This document shows positions 55,307-63,248 of a stretch of DNA of 64,000 bases, one piece after another; the first letter of the stretch is position 1; each line of letters opens with the position of its first letter. The notes beneath the pieces are model-generated. The model was not told where the DNA came from, searched no databases, and saw nothing but the letters and a program-made list of their open reading frames with translations. The position numbers and the translations under genes are program-made. Where the stretch lies: positions 682,001 through 746,000 of the forward strand of contig NZ_CP121252.1 of assembly GCF_029637705.1 (NCBI RefSeq), given 5' to 3'. The DNA comes from Citricoccus muralis (GTDB taxonomy: Bacteria; Actinomycetota; Actinomycetes; Actinomycetales; Micrococcaceae).

Positions 55307-57466
55307 ATGCCCAAGACTGACACCTCCCTGCGTGCCGAAGCCGAGAGCGCGCTGCGCCGTCTGGTGGGACGCGATGACGCCGTCTTCCACGACGGCCAAT
55401 TCGAAGCCATCGAGGCCCTGGTGGAGCATCGCCGCCGAGCACTCGTGGTCCAGCGCACCGGTTGGGGTAAGTCTGCGGTGTACTTCCTCTCCGCGCTGTT
55501 GCTACGCGCCCGTGGTGCCGGGCCCACGCTGATCGTCTCCCCGCTGTTGGCCCTGATGCGTGACCAGGTCGCCGCCGCCCAGCGCGCCGGCGTGCGGGCC
55601 GCCGCGATCAACTCCGCCAACGCCACCGAATGGGACGAGATTCAGCAGCGCCTGACTCAAAACGATCTTGACGTGTTGCTGATCTCGCCCGAACGACTGA
55701 ACAATCCGCGGTTCCGCGACCTCTACCTGCCGCAACTGCTGCGCACCATGGGGCTGCTCGTGGTCGACGAGGCACACTGCATCTCCGACTGGGGTCACGA
55801 CTTCCGTCCCGACTACCGCCGCATCCGCGACGTCATCGGCTCACTGCCCGCCTCCGGAGACACCCGAGTGCCCGTACTGGCCACCACCGCCACCGCCAAC
55901 GAGCGCGTGGTCCACGACGTGATGGAACAGCTCGGAGCCGCCAGCACCGAGGAGGTCTTCCTGCTGCGCGGGCCGCTGTCGCGCTCCTCGCTGCGCTTAG
56001 GCGTGCTGCGCCTGGCCAACCCCGCTCAGCGCCTGGCCTGGCTGATCACCCACCTCAAAGATCTCACCGGATCCGGCATCATCTACACGCTGACCGTCTC
56101 CTCCGCCCAAGACACCGCCCGGGCGCTGAGCGAGGCCGGCCATACGGCGGTGGCCTATACGGGCCGCACCGATCCGGAGCAGCGGGCCGAACTGGAGCAG
56201 GCGCTCAAAAACAACGACGTCAAAGCACTGGTGGCCACCTCCGCCCTGGGCATGGGCTTCGACAAGCCCGATCTCGGGTTCGTGGTGCATCTGGGCGCTC
56301 CCAGCTCGCCGGTGGCCTACTACCAGCAGGTGGGCCGTGCCGGCCGCGGCACCGACCACGCCGATGTGCTGCTGCTCCCCGGCCAGGAAGACCGTGACAT
56401 TTGGCGCTACTTCGCCACTACCTCCATGCCCGACGAACACCGGGCTCGCACGGTGCTCGACGAGCTCAGCGCAGCCGGTGCGCCCCTGTCGGTCCCGGCC
56501 CTGGAAGCCCGCGTGGATATTCGGCGCACCCCGCTGGAACTGCTGCTGAAGGTCCTCGCGGTGGACGGGGCGGTGGAGCGGGCCGCCGGGGGCTGGCAGA
56601 CTACTGGAGTAGCGTGGAGCTACGACGGCGAACGCTACGGTCGGGTGGAAGCCGAGCGCATCGCCGAGGAAAAGCTGATGCTCGACTACGAACATACCGA
56701 GCAGTGCCGCATGCGGTTTTTGGCCACCGTGCTCGATGACCCCTACGCCGCCGACTGCGGGCGGTGCGACCGGTGCGCCGGCCCCTGGTACCAAACCGAG
56801 GTCGCTGACGACGCCCGGGCCCAGGCCTCCCGGGCGCTCGGCCAGGTGGGTGTGAGCATCGAACCGCGCCGGGCCTGGCCCACGGGAATGGACCGGCTTG
56901 GGGTGGAACTCAAAGGCAAGATCCCGGAGACCGCCCAGTCGGAGGAGGGCCGGGCCATCGCCCGGCTCTCCGATGTCGGCTGGGGTACCCGGCTGCGCGA
57001 GCTCCTGGGGCAGCGCGACGATGTCTCCCAGGACCACCCGGTGGACAAGGCACTCATGGATGCGATGGTCACCCTGCTGAAGGAATGGCCATGGCAACAA
57101 CGTCCCATCGCCGTGGTCAGTGTGCCCTCGCGCCGTCGCCCCACCCTGGTGCGCAGCGCGGCTGAGGGAATCAGCTCCATTGGCCAGTTGCCGTACCTGG
57201 GGGAGTTAGCCGCACCCTTCGGTGGTCCAAGCGGACCTCCGGGCGGCAATAGCGCCTTTCGGCTGGCCGCGGTGTACGAACAGTTCAGCGTGCCCGAGCC
57301 GATGTCACAGGCACTGCAGGAAGCTGCAGCTCAGGGCCGGTCCGGCCCGGTACTCCTCGTGGACGACCTGGTGGACTCCCGGTGGACGCTCACCGAATGC
57401 GCTCGGATATTGCGTGCCGCCGGAGCCCAAGGCGTACTACCCCTGGCGCTGGCCTCAGCAGGCTGA
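55307..57466 (+). CDS. rqlH: RqlH-type RecQ-like helicase with C-terminal phosphoribosyltransferase domain
   Basis: 719 residues. RecQ helicase core: Walker A QRTGWGKSAVYF, DEAH in VVDEAHCISDWGHDFRPDY, TATAN and QQVGRAGRGTDHADV. A four-Cys zinc site follows (CRMRFLA...CGRCDRC). There is no HRDC; instead the last ~130 residues form a PRTase-like domain with VLLVDDLVDSRWTLTE as the PRPP-type loop. This is the architecture of mycobacterial RqlH, a 3'-5' DNA helicase that does not need the PRTase domain for unwinding. Its stop codon abuts the convergent phosphomannomutase stop. Confidence 0.93.
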   Translation: MPKTDTSLRAEAESALRRLVGRDDAVFHDGQFEAIEALVEHRRRALVVQRTGWGKSAVYFLSALLLRARGAGPTLIVSPLLALMRDQVAAAQRAGVRAAAINSANATEWDEIQQRLTQNDLDVLLISPERLNNPRFRDLYLPQLLRTMGLLVVDEAHCISDWGHDFRPDYRRIRDVIGSLPASGDTRVPVLATTATANERVVHDVMEQLGAASTEEVFLLRGPLSRSSLRLGVLRLANPAQRLAWLITHLKDLTGSGIIYTLTVSSAQDTARALSEAGHTAVAYTGRTDPEQRAELEQALKNNDVKALVATSALGMGFDKPDLGFVVHLGAPSSPVAYYQQVGRAGRGTDHADVLLLPGQEDRDIWRYFATTSMPDEHRARTVLDELSAAGAPLSVPALEARVDIRRTPLELLLKVLAVDGAVERAAGGWQTTGVAWSYDGERYGRVEAERIAEEKLMLDYEHTEQCRMRFLATVLDDPYAADCGRCDRCAGPWYQTEVADDARAQASRALGQVGVSIEPRRAWPTGMDRLGVELKGKIPETAQSEEGRAIARLSDVGWGTRLRELLGQRDDVSQDHPVDKALMDAMVTLLKEWPWQQRPIAVVSVPSRRRPTLVRSAAEGISSIGQLPYLGELAAPFGGPSGPPGGNSAFRLAAVYEQFSVPEPMSQALQEAAAQGRSGPVLLVDDLVDSRWTLTECARILRAAGAQGVLPLALASAG

Positions 57467-58996
57467 TCAGCTGCGGACCAGTGCCAGCACCGCGTCGCGC
57501 ACGATCTCCATGGTCTCGCGGTCGTGTGCCTCACCGTTGTAACGCAAGAACGGTTCTGTGTTGGAGGGGCGCAAGTTGAACCACCAGCTGCCATCAGCAG
57601 CGGAGACGGTGGTGCCGTCCACTTGGCTCACCCGAGTCTCCCGACCCGCCAGCTTCGGGTGGCAGGGCTCGCACACGTAGCCCGTATTCGCACCCGATTC
57701 CGGCCAGCCCACCGCGAACTCAACGAGCACCTTCTCCACAGCGGCATCCTTGTCGGCCACCTCGGAGTTGATCTCCCCGGACGCCACGTAGGGGCTGTAC
57801 TCGGCGGCCAGTTCCGACAGCGGAAGCGGCTGCTCGCCGAGGGCGGCCAGCACGTGCATTGCGGCCAGCATGCCGGTATCGGCGTTGAAGAAGTCGCGGA
57901 AGTAGTAGTGGGCGGAGTGCTCGCCGCCGAACACCGCAGATTCCTGCGCCATGACCGCCTTGATGAATGAGTGCCCCACGCGGGTCTCCACAGCGCGACC
58001 ACCCTCGGCTGCCACCAGCTCCGGCACCGCGCGCGAGGTAATCAGGTTGTGAATCACCACCGGGGTCTCCTCCGGGGCGTGCACCACACCGTTGACCGTG
58101 GAGCCGGCGCGGGCCCGATGAATCTCTCGGCGAGCCACCAGTCCGGTCACCGCCGAGGGGGAGACCGGCTCACCCTGCTCGTCGATGACGAAGCAACGGT
58201 CGGCGTCACCGTCGAACGCCAACCCAAGATCGGCGCCGTGCTCACGCACCGCCGCCTGCAGATCCCGCAGGTTCTCCGGCTCCAGCGGGTTCGCCGGGTG
58301 GTTCGGGAACGTGCCGTCCAGTTCGAAGTACAGCGGAACGATCTCCAACGGCAGTGCGGCGAGCTCGGCGTCGCCCAGCACCGCGGGGGTGGTCTTGCCA
58401 GCCATACCATTGCCGGCGTCCACGACGACCTTCAGCGGGCGGGAGCCGCTCAGATCCACCAGTGAGCGCAGGTAGCCGGCGTATCCGGCCAGCAGGTCCT
58501 TCTCGATGCGCGAGCCCAACGCGACCACTGGCTCGGGCAACCCGGACTCCAGATACCCCTGGGCCACGTCGCGGATCTCAAACAGCCCGGACTCCGACGA
58601 GATCGGCACCGCCCCGGCCAACGACATCTTCATCCCGTTGTACGCCGCGGGGTTGTGCGAGGCGGTGAACATCACGCCCGGGGCGTCCAGCACCCCGGCA
58701 GCGTAGTAGAGCATGTCGGTGGAAATCAGACCCAGATCAACAACGTCGGCGCCGCGCTCAGTGGCACCCTCGGCGAAAGCAGCAATGAAAGCAGGGGTGG
58801 AGGCGCGCATGTCGCCGCCCAGCAGCACGGTCTGCCCGGCCAGGTTGAGCACCTCCACGAAAGCGGCACCCACGGCGCGCACCGATTCCTCCGTGATGGT
58901 CTCTCCGACAATGCCGCGCACGTCGTAGGCCTTGAAGGAATCGGTCAGGTCAATCGGCGTCGCAGCGCCCGGGGATCCAGAAACAGGTGAAGTCAC
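57467..58996 (-). CDS. manB: Phosphomannomutase / phosphoglucomutase
   Basis: 509 residues from GTG. Alpha-D-phosphohexomutase: active-site phosphoserine in FTASHNPAAYNGMKMS, metal loop FDGDADRCFV, sugar loop GGEHSAHYYFRD and phosphate loop RPSNTEPFLRYN. It interconverts mannose/glucose 1- and 6-phosphates and feeds GDP-mannose and glycolipid synthesis. It may serve the polysaccharide locus but is not part of it. Gene symbol is a family guess. Confidence 0.92.
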   Translation of the reverse strand: MTSPVSGSPGAATPIDLTDSFKAYDVRGIVGETITEESVRAVGAAFVEVLNLAGQTVLLGGDMRASTPAFIAAFAEGATERGADVVDLGLISTDMLYYAAGVLDAPGVMFTASHNPAAYNGMKMSLAGAVPISSESGLFEIRDVAQGYLESGLPEPVVALGSRIEKDLLAGYAGYLRSLVDLSGSRPLKVVVDAGNGMAGKTTPAVLGDAELAALPLEIVPLYFELDGTFPNHPANPLEPENLRDLQAAVREHGADLGLAFDGDADRCFVIDEQGEPVSPSAVTGLVARREIHRARAGSTVNGVVHAPEETPVVIHNLITSRAVPELVAAEGGRAVETRVGHSFIKAVMAQESAVFGGEHSAHYYFRDFFNADTGMLAAMHVLAALGEQPLPLSELAAEYSPYVASGEINSEVADKDAAVEKVLVEFAVGWPESGANTGYVCEPCHPKLAGRETRVSQVDGTTVSAADGSWWFNLRPSNTEPFLRYNGEAHDRETMEIVRDAVLALVRS

Positions 58997-59032
58997 GAGG
59001 CTCCAGTGTAGTCAGAGGTGCTGAAAACATCC

Positions 59033-59791
59033 TTACGACAGCATCAGCGTGGCGAGAGAAGCGAACACCATCGAGTTGAATGCGAAGCTCACCAGCGCAT
59101 GAGACTGCAGTGCCCGCCGCGCTCGCGACCCCGACAGTTGAGCATCGGCAGGACCCAGCATGGTGGAGACCCCCACGGCCAGCGTCATGTAGTCCGACCA
59201 CATCGGGTGGGGCGTGCCGGGAAACGTGATCGACGCCGTCTCAGTGCGATAGTCGACTGCGGAGAGCCGAGCGTAGGCCAGCGCCTGCGTGACCACCACC
59301 GTCACCCAATTCACCACGGAAACCAGTACCGCCAGGATCCGCATGCCGAACTCAGCGCGCACCTCCGGTGAGATCATCACCACCACTGTGTAGATCAGTG
59401 CCAGCAGGCACATCTGCAGCGACAGCGACATGGTGCCGTCCGAGCTCATCAGGTTCATGAACCAGCCTCGATCGGTGCTGGGTCCGCTCGAGGTGGTGCG
59501 CAGCTTCTCGTGTAGACGTGCCGAATCCAGCCGCTGGAACCACCAGATCGTCATCGTCACGTACACCACGGAGTACAGAATCCAATAGACCCCCAGGTAA
59601 AGCAGTAGCGAGAACATATCTAGAGGCAGGCCCACTTCGTGATCAGGGCGAACGGAACCGATCCAGAACGTCAGCGGGATGCTCAGGGGCAGGAACACCA
59701 CCATTGAGATGGCCACGACCAGCGTGGATCTCCAGACGTCGCTGTCCATGGTCGATTGCCAGGCTCGGTGCGCCAGGAATCGTAGCCTCAT
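59033..59791 (-). CDS. DUF1345 family membrane protein
   Basis: 252 residues with about five hydrophobic helices. The DUF1345 features are the WQSTMDSDVWRSTLVV start, LLLYLGVYWILYSVVYVTMT, and MWSDYMTLAVGVSTMLGPAD followed by LVSFAFNSMVFASLATLML. No function is known. It lies upstream of the phosphomannomutase gene on the same strand and divergent from an MFS gene. Confidence 0.82.
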   Translation of the reverse strand: MRLRFLAHRAWQSTMDSDVWRSTLVVAISMVVFLPLSIPLTFWIGSVRPDHEVGLPLDMFSLLLYLGVYWILYSVVYVTMTIWWFQRLDSARLHEKLRTTSSGPSTDRGWFMNLMSSDGTMSLSLQMCLLALIYTVVVMISPEVRAEFGMRILAVLVSVVNWVTVVVTQALAYARLSAVDYRTETASITFPGTPHPMWSDYMTLAVGVSTMLGPADAQLSGSRARRALQSHALVSFAFNSMVFASLATLMLS

Positions 59792-59932
59792 GACGCCACT
59801 CTCACGACTGCCTGTGCGCGGGCGTGACTCACAGCGTCAGTGTGTCCAGGTTCGGTCTACAGTGAGTCGAGGGGCGACCGCCTGGACCGAACGCCCTATC
59901 CAGATGACACACGACGAGGGGCTGAGATCACC

Positions 59933-61153
59933 GTGGGAGACACCTGGCAGGGGCACACACCCGGCACCGGTGGATACCGTCGGCTGCTGACCGGCCTCTT
60001 CCTGGCTGGTGTGGCGACCTTCGCCCAGCTGTACTCGCCCCAGGGGCTGCTGCCCTTGATCAGCCGGGACCTGGGTGTCAGTGCCGATCAGGCCGCACTG
60101 TTGATCTCCACCTCCACCCTGGGTCTGGCATTGTCCGTGATTCCGTGGGCGTTCATTGGCGACCGGATCGGACGCAAACGAGCAATGACGTGGTCGATCG
60201 TGCTCGCTTGTACTGCGGCAGTCGTCACCGTGGTGGTGCCCACCTTCGAGCTGATGCTCGCGTTCCGACTGCTGGAGGGCCTAGCCCTCGGCGGGGTACC
60301 AGCCCTGGCGCTGGCCTATTTGAACGAAGAAGTTCACCCTAAAACTGCAGCCCAGGCGGCGGGCACCTACGTGGGCGGCACCGTCATCGGCGGACTCTCC
60401 GGGCGCATCATCGCCGCACCCTTAGGCGACCTGTTGGGTTGGCGCCTCGGGGTGTTGGTGGTCGTGGTGCTGGCGGTGCTCTGCGCCGCCGGATTCGTCG
60501 CGCTGAGCCCCCGCGCCCTCAATTTTGTACCGGGACGCCAGAGCCTCACCGAAGCGCTGCGCTCGATCACCGGCAACCTGCGCTCACCGTTGTTGCTCAG
60601 CATGTATCTGCACGCGATGCTGCTGATGGGTGGCTTCGTGGCCATCTATAACTTCCTCGGATTCCACCTTATGGAGGAACCGTTCTTCCTGCCCGTGAGT
60701 CTGGTATCCATGGTGTTCCTGGCGTACTTGGCCGGCAGCTACACCTCGCCCTGGGCGGGTAAACAAGCCGGAAAATACGGTCATCGGCGGGTGCTGATCC
60801 ACTTGGTGATCGTCATGATCGGCGCGGTGCTGTTGACGCTGACGCCGTGGCTCTGGCTGGTCATCATCGGACTGGTGGTCTTCACCGGGGCCTTCTTCGG
60901 CGCACACTCGGTGGCCTCCGGTTGGGCCGCTTCAGGCGCGGTAGCCGGGCGAGCGCAATCCTCGGCGCTCTACAACGTCGGTTATTACACCGGGTCGAGC
61001 CTCTTCGGCTGGCTGGGTGGGGTCTTCCTGCATTTTTACGGCTGGTCCGGAACGGTGTTGATGACGGCCGGACTTGCGTTGATCTCCCTGGTGCTGGCGA
61101 TCGTGATTCGTCCGGGTCGCCCTGCGGCAGACGGATCCTCGTCAAACCCCTAG
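59933..61153 (+). CDS. MFS transporter (YnfM/arabinose-efflux type)
   Basis: About 406 residues, 12 helices. FAQLYSPQGLLPLISRDLGV starts helix 1, and the loop 2-3 signature GDRIGRKRAMTW is intact. RLLEGLALGGVPALALAYL and AAGTYVGGTVIGGLSGRI follow. The pattern is that of YnfM-like exporters. The GTG at 59933 with GAGGGG upstream was chosen; the frame extends 31 codons further without similarity. The substrate is unknown. Confidence 0.85.
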   Translation: MGDTWQGHTPGTGGYRRLLTGLFLAGVATFAQLYSPQGLLPLISRDLGVSADQAALLISTSTLGLALSVIPWAFIGDRIGRKRAMTWSIVLACTAAVVTVVVPTFELMLAFRLLEGLALGGVPALALAYLNEEVHPKTAAQAAGTYVGGTVIGGLSGRIIAAPLGDLLGWRLGVLVVVVLAVLCAAGFVALSPRALNFVPGRQSLTEALRSITGNLRSPLLLSMYLHAMLLMGGFVAIYNFLGFHLMEEPFFLPVSLVSMVFLAYLAGSYTSPWAGKQAGKYGHRRVLIHLVIVMIGAVLLTLTPWLWLVIIGLVVFTGAFFGAHSVASGWAASGAVAGRAQSSALYNVGYYTGSSLFGWLGGVFLHFYGWSGTVLMTAGLALISLVLAIVIRPGRPAADGSSSNP

Positions 61154-61156
61154 ACT
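61151..61156 (+). promoter_or_regulatory. Candidate -10 box for the 61163 gene
   Basis: TAGACT six nt before the ATG; overlaps the stop codon of the MFS gene (TAG 61151-61153). Confidence 0.5.
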
Positions 61157-61162
61157 GGTGGT

Positions 61163-61897
61163 ATGGAGTACCTCGTCCCTGTGCTGATCATCGCTGTGGT
61201 CGCCCTCATCGCCGTGGGCGTCGGCGTGTTCATTTCGCGTGCCAGCAAACGCGCAGGAGCTGCGGGCAGCGGTGGGTCATCGGCCCCGCGCAAGCGTCGC
61301 GGCCTGGCCAACCGGGTCAGCCCCGAAGCCGCCGCCGAAGCCTCAGCCCGGATGGACCAGGAGACCCACCGCGAGGTGTACCGGCGCATCGCCGCCGGCC
61401 AGGCCGCCGAGGCCGCAGTGCTCTACCGCAACGCTACCGGTGTTGGCACCATGGACGCCATGTTCGACGTGCAGTCGCTGGCCTCCTACCCGCAGCAGTG
61501 GAACCCGGTGGCCGATGTCGACCCGACGGCTGATGACGACGCCGCCGATCAGTCCGCTGCGGCTCCGGTGCAGGATCAGGCGTCTGCGCCGTCGGTCATC
61601 GAGAAGCGGGAGTCCACCCCCGAGGTCACGGATCTGACGGTCCCCGATGACTGGCAGACCGAGGCGCCGTCGGCGGATCAGCCGTTCCACGTGGAGGTCG
61701 TCCGTCCCGAAGGCACCGTTCAGCTCTCCAGTGACGAGCTGCCGGCCTGGCTTAAGGACCAGATCACCGCGCTCGTGCGCGACCAGCGCGTAGAAGAAGC
61801 CGCCAGCATGCTAGCCGAGCACACGCTACTCACCGACAACGAGTCCCTGGACCTGCTACGCATCATCGCCCAAGAGCAAGGCAAACAGGACGACTGA
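61163..61897 (+). CDS. Membrane-anchored protein of unknown function
   Basis: 244 residues. One N-terminal helix (YLVPVLIIAVVALIAVGVGVF) followed by a basic stop-transfer (SRASKRAG), so the rest is cytoplasmic. Residues ~50-105 form a helical segment (AAEASARMDQETHREVYRRI, then AAGQAAEAAVLYRNATGVGT), a disordered Asp/Ala/Pro stretch follows (120-170), and a C-terminal helical domain (LPAWLKDQITALVRDQRVEE) repeats the same A-G-x-A-E-A rhythm. The two helical parts may be related repeats. I do not recognise a named family. It starts 9 bp after the MFS gene. Confidence 0.75.
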   Translation: MEYLVPVLIIAVVALIAVGVGVFISRASKRAGAAGSGGSSAPRKRRGLANRVSPEAAAEASARMDQETHREVYRRIAAGQAAEAAVLYRNATGVGTMDAMFDVQSLASYPQQWNPVADVDPTADDDAADQSAAAPVQDQASAPSVIEKRESTPEVTDLTVPDDWQTEAPSADQPFHVEVVRPEGTVQLSSDELPAWLKDQITALVRDQRVEEAASMLAEHTLLTDNESLDLLRIIAQEQGKQDD

Positions 61898-61923
61898 CCC
61901 CTCGGCCGGATCAAGAGGCTGGG

Positions 61924-62238
61924 TTAGACATCGTCTTCAGCGGTCGGTCCACCTTCGCCTTCCCAACGGCCGATGGAATTGATCTTGCCGCGAGCGAATC
62001 GCAGCCGGACACCGTACCCGCCCTCGGGGCCGTCCGGAATGAAGACCGCACCGAGACGGGACAACGCGTGCTCCACGCGGGTCTGCTCGGCGTCGGAGAG
62101 GTCATGCAGACCCTTCTCGAAACTGCGGAGCTGGTCCAGGGGCACGTCGGACTCGCTGGCTACGTACTGGGCGTTGACGCCGACGAGGGCGCGGGCCGCG
62201 CGAGCCAATTCACCATTGAATATGTACTCACTCTTCAT
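61924..62238 (-). CDS. Helix-turn-helix (XRE-like) DNA-binding protein
   Basis: 104 residues. The N-terminal half has an XRE-type HTH: LARAARALVGVNAQYVASES (helices 1-2), then DVPLDQLRSFEKGLHDLSDA (recognition helix). The C-terminal part GAVFIPDGPEGGYGVRLRFA is seen in small actinobacterial HTH regulators. Probably a transcriptional regulator acting locally. Its start overlaps the end of a small membrane-protein frame. Confidence 0.75.
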   Translation of the reverse strand: MKSEYIFNGELARAARALVGVNAQYVASESDVPLDQLRSFEKGLHDLSDAEQTRVEHALSRLGAVFIPDGPEGGYGVRLRFARGKINSIGRWEGEGGPTAEDDV

Positions 62239-62431
62239 ATGACCAGTGTCTCACTATCGGCGAGAGCGATCCAGGGTGGTGGGTTAGTTGCAGCGTTGCT
62301 TTGCGGCGTTGTACTACTTGGATGACGGCCCCGGACCCGAAGCTGAAGACCAAGATCCCGGCTACGAGCGACGCGAAGTTGGCGATTGCACCCACCACGA
62401 CAGCGGTCATTCCGATCTTGTATGCGTCCAT
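62228..62431 (-). CDS. Possible small membrane protein
   Basis: 67 residues (MDAYKIGMTAVVVGAIANFA...), one or two hydrophobic helices (VVVGAIANFASLVAGILVF) and a basic tail. It overlaps the HTH gene start by 11 bp. No ribosome site is clear, and no homologue is recognised, so it may not be real. Confidence 0.35.
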   Translation of the reverse strand: MDAYKIGMTAVVVGAIANFASLVAGILVFSFGSGAVIQVVQRRKATLQLTHHPGSLSPIVRHWSYEE

Positions 62432-62492
62432 GGTTGGCACTCGATGCTCAAGGAGTAGGGTCCTGCTGGGGCACACCCTCATAAAGAACGGG

Positions 62493-62530
62493 AACAGCCC
62501 CGGAAACATTGGCTTGTTTCCGGGGCTGTT
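62493..62530. terminator. 15-bp perfect hairpin
   Basis: AACAGCCCCGGAAAC pairs with GTTTCCGGGGCTGTT around loop ATTGGCTT. Runs of A and T at the stem bases allow termination in either direction. Confidence 0.75.
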
Positions 62531-62546
62531 TCGGCGGAGACGGGGG
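62531..62546 (+). repeat. 16-bp copy of the tRNA-Ser(GCU) 3' end (att-like)
   Basis: TCGGCGGAGACGGGGG is identical to 63010-63025, which contains the 3' acceptor strand of tRNA-Ser(GCU). The two copies are in the same orientation 479 bp apart, the layout left by tRNA-targeting site-specific integration. Confidence 0.55.
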
Positions 62547-62573
62547 TGTGTGATCTCAACACATCGTTCACCC

Positions 62574-62661
62574 ATGTCCTGAGACATCCTTCACCCAATA
62601 GGACACACCCAGCCTTCACGCTCGGTGCCCGAGAGATCATTCACCTAATGTCCTGAGACAT
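62574..62661 (+). repeat. Two copies of TTCACC-(C/T)A-ATGTCCTGAGACAT
   Basis: ATGTCCTGAGACAT occurs at 62574-62587 and 62648-62661, each preceded by TTCACC. A third TTCACCCAATAGGACA (62590-62605) is a partial copy. Similar sequence clusters occur near IS ends in actinobacteria, which I recall only in general terms. Confidence 0.65.
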
Positions 62662-62966
62662 ACTGCGGGTCGAACAAAGGCCACTGCGGCATGCGAACGG
62701 AACCAATGGTTTGGCATTAGCTGTCGCGCTCAGATTCAGCTAGTTCTCGCTCTGCCTCGAGCGGCGCCGCTGCAAGCACACGGACGAACTCTCGCCTCCG
62801 GAGCGCTACCTCGGCCCCGGACGCGTGGGAGCGCGCGATCAGGTCGTCCATGCCAGAAAGTTCGCAGCTGGACCAGCGGCTGTATCCGGACTAATTCATT
62901 CGTCAGGTTCCATATTGCACAATCCCGAAAAACTACCACCATGCAATAGGACAGCCCGAAAACACG

Positions 62967-63006
62967 AATGTCCTGGGACATCGTTTGCACGATGTCCCAG
63001 GACATT
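62967..63006 (-). terminator. 18-bp perfect inverted repeat after tRNA-Ser(GCU)
   Basis: AATGTCCTGGGACATCGT / ACGATGTCCCAGGACATT with a TTGC loop, followed on the minus strand by CGTGTTTTC. It lies 7 nt from the tRNA 3' end and could serve as its terminator. Its core is the same ATGTCC...GACAT motif as the repeats at 62574-62661. Confidence 0.7.
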
Positions 63007-63013
63007 ACATCGG

Positions 63014-63102
63014 CGGAGACGGGGGGATTTGAACCCCCGGTCCGGTGTTAGCCGGACCCTTCATTAGCAGTGAAGTCCATTCGGCCGCTCTGGCACGTCT
63101 CC
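63014..63102 (-). tRNA. tRNA-Ser, anticodon GCT
   Basis: 89 nt; CCA is not encoded (CCG follows). Acceptor GGAGACG/CGTCTCC, anticodon stem CTTCA/TGAAG with loop CTGCTAA (anticodon GCT, reads AGC/AGU), long variable arm GGTCCGGCTAACACCGGACC and T arm GGGGG-TTCAAAT-CCCCC. Confidence 0.97.
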
Positions 63103-63248
63103 CCACGATGTTCTCTTGCGAAAACGTCGTCACGACAGGATACCGAATTCGGAACCTCAAGATCAAAGCGAGCTCGACCACGTGTGGGCCCCACCACAAC
63201 TAAGCTGAAGATGGTGTGAAAGCTATGGCGAGAGGAATAGGGGAGAAG

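Larger units (their letters stand above)
62547..63009. other. Gene-poor relic segment between the 16-bp repeats
   Basis: No convincing gene. One minus-strand frame at 62717-62851 codes for a 44-residue helical peptide (MDDLIARSHASGAEVALRRR...) which looks like the C-terminal remnant of a lost gene. Base composition is less GC-rich than the flanks. Repeated ATGTCC...GACAT motifs are present. Confidence 0.5.

Noticed and set aside
62717-62851. 44-codon minus-strand frame
   Set aside because: No ribosome site and no complete domain; probably a gene remnant, so described only as part of the relic segment.
62736-63005. 89-codon minus-strand frame starting in the tRNA-Ser terminator hairpin
   Set aside because: It starts inside the inverted repeat and has no protein-like pattern beyond chance.
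62574-63006. CRISPR-like array from the ATGTCC repeats
   Set aside because: Only three short, unequal copies with unrelated spacing and no cas genes.
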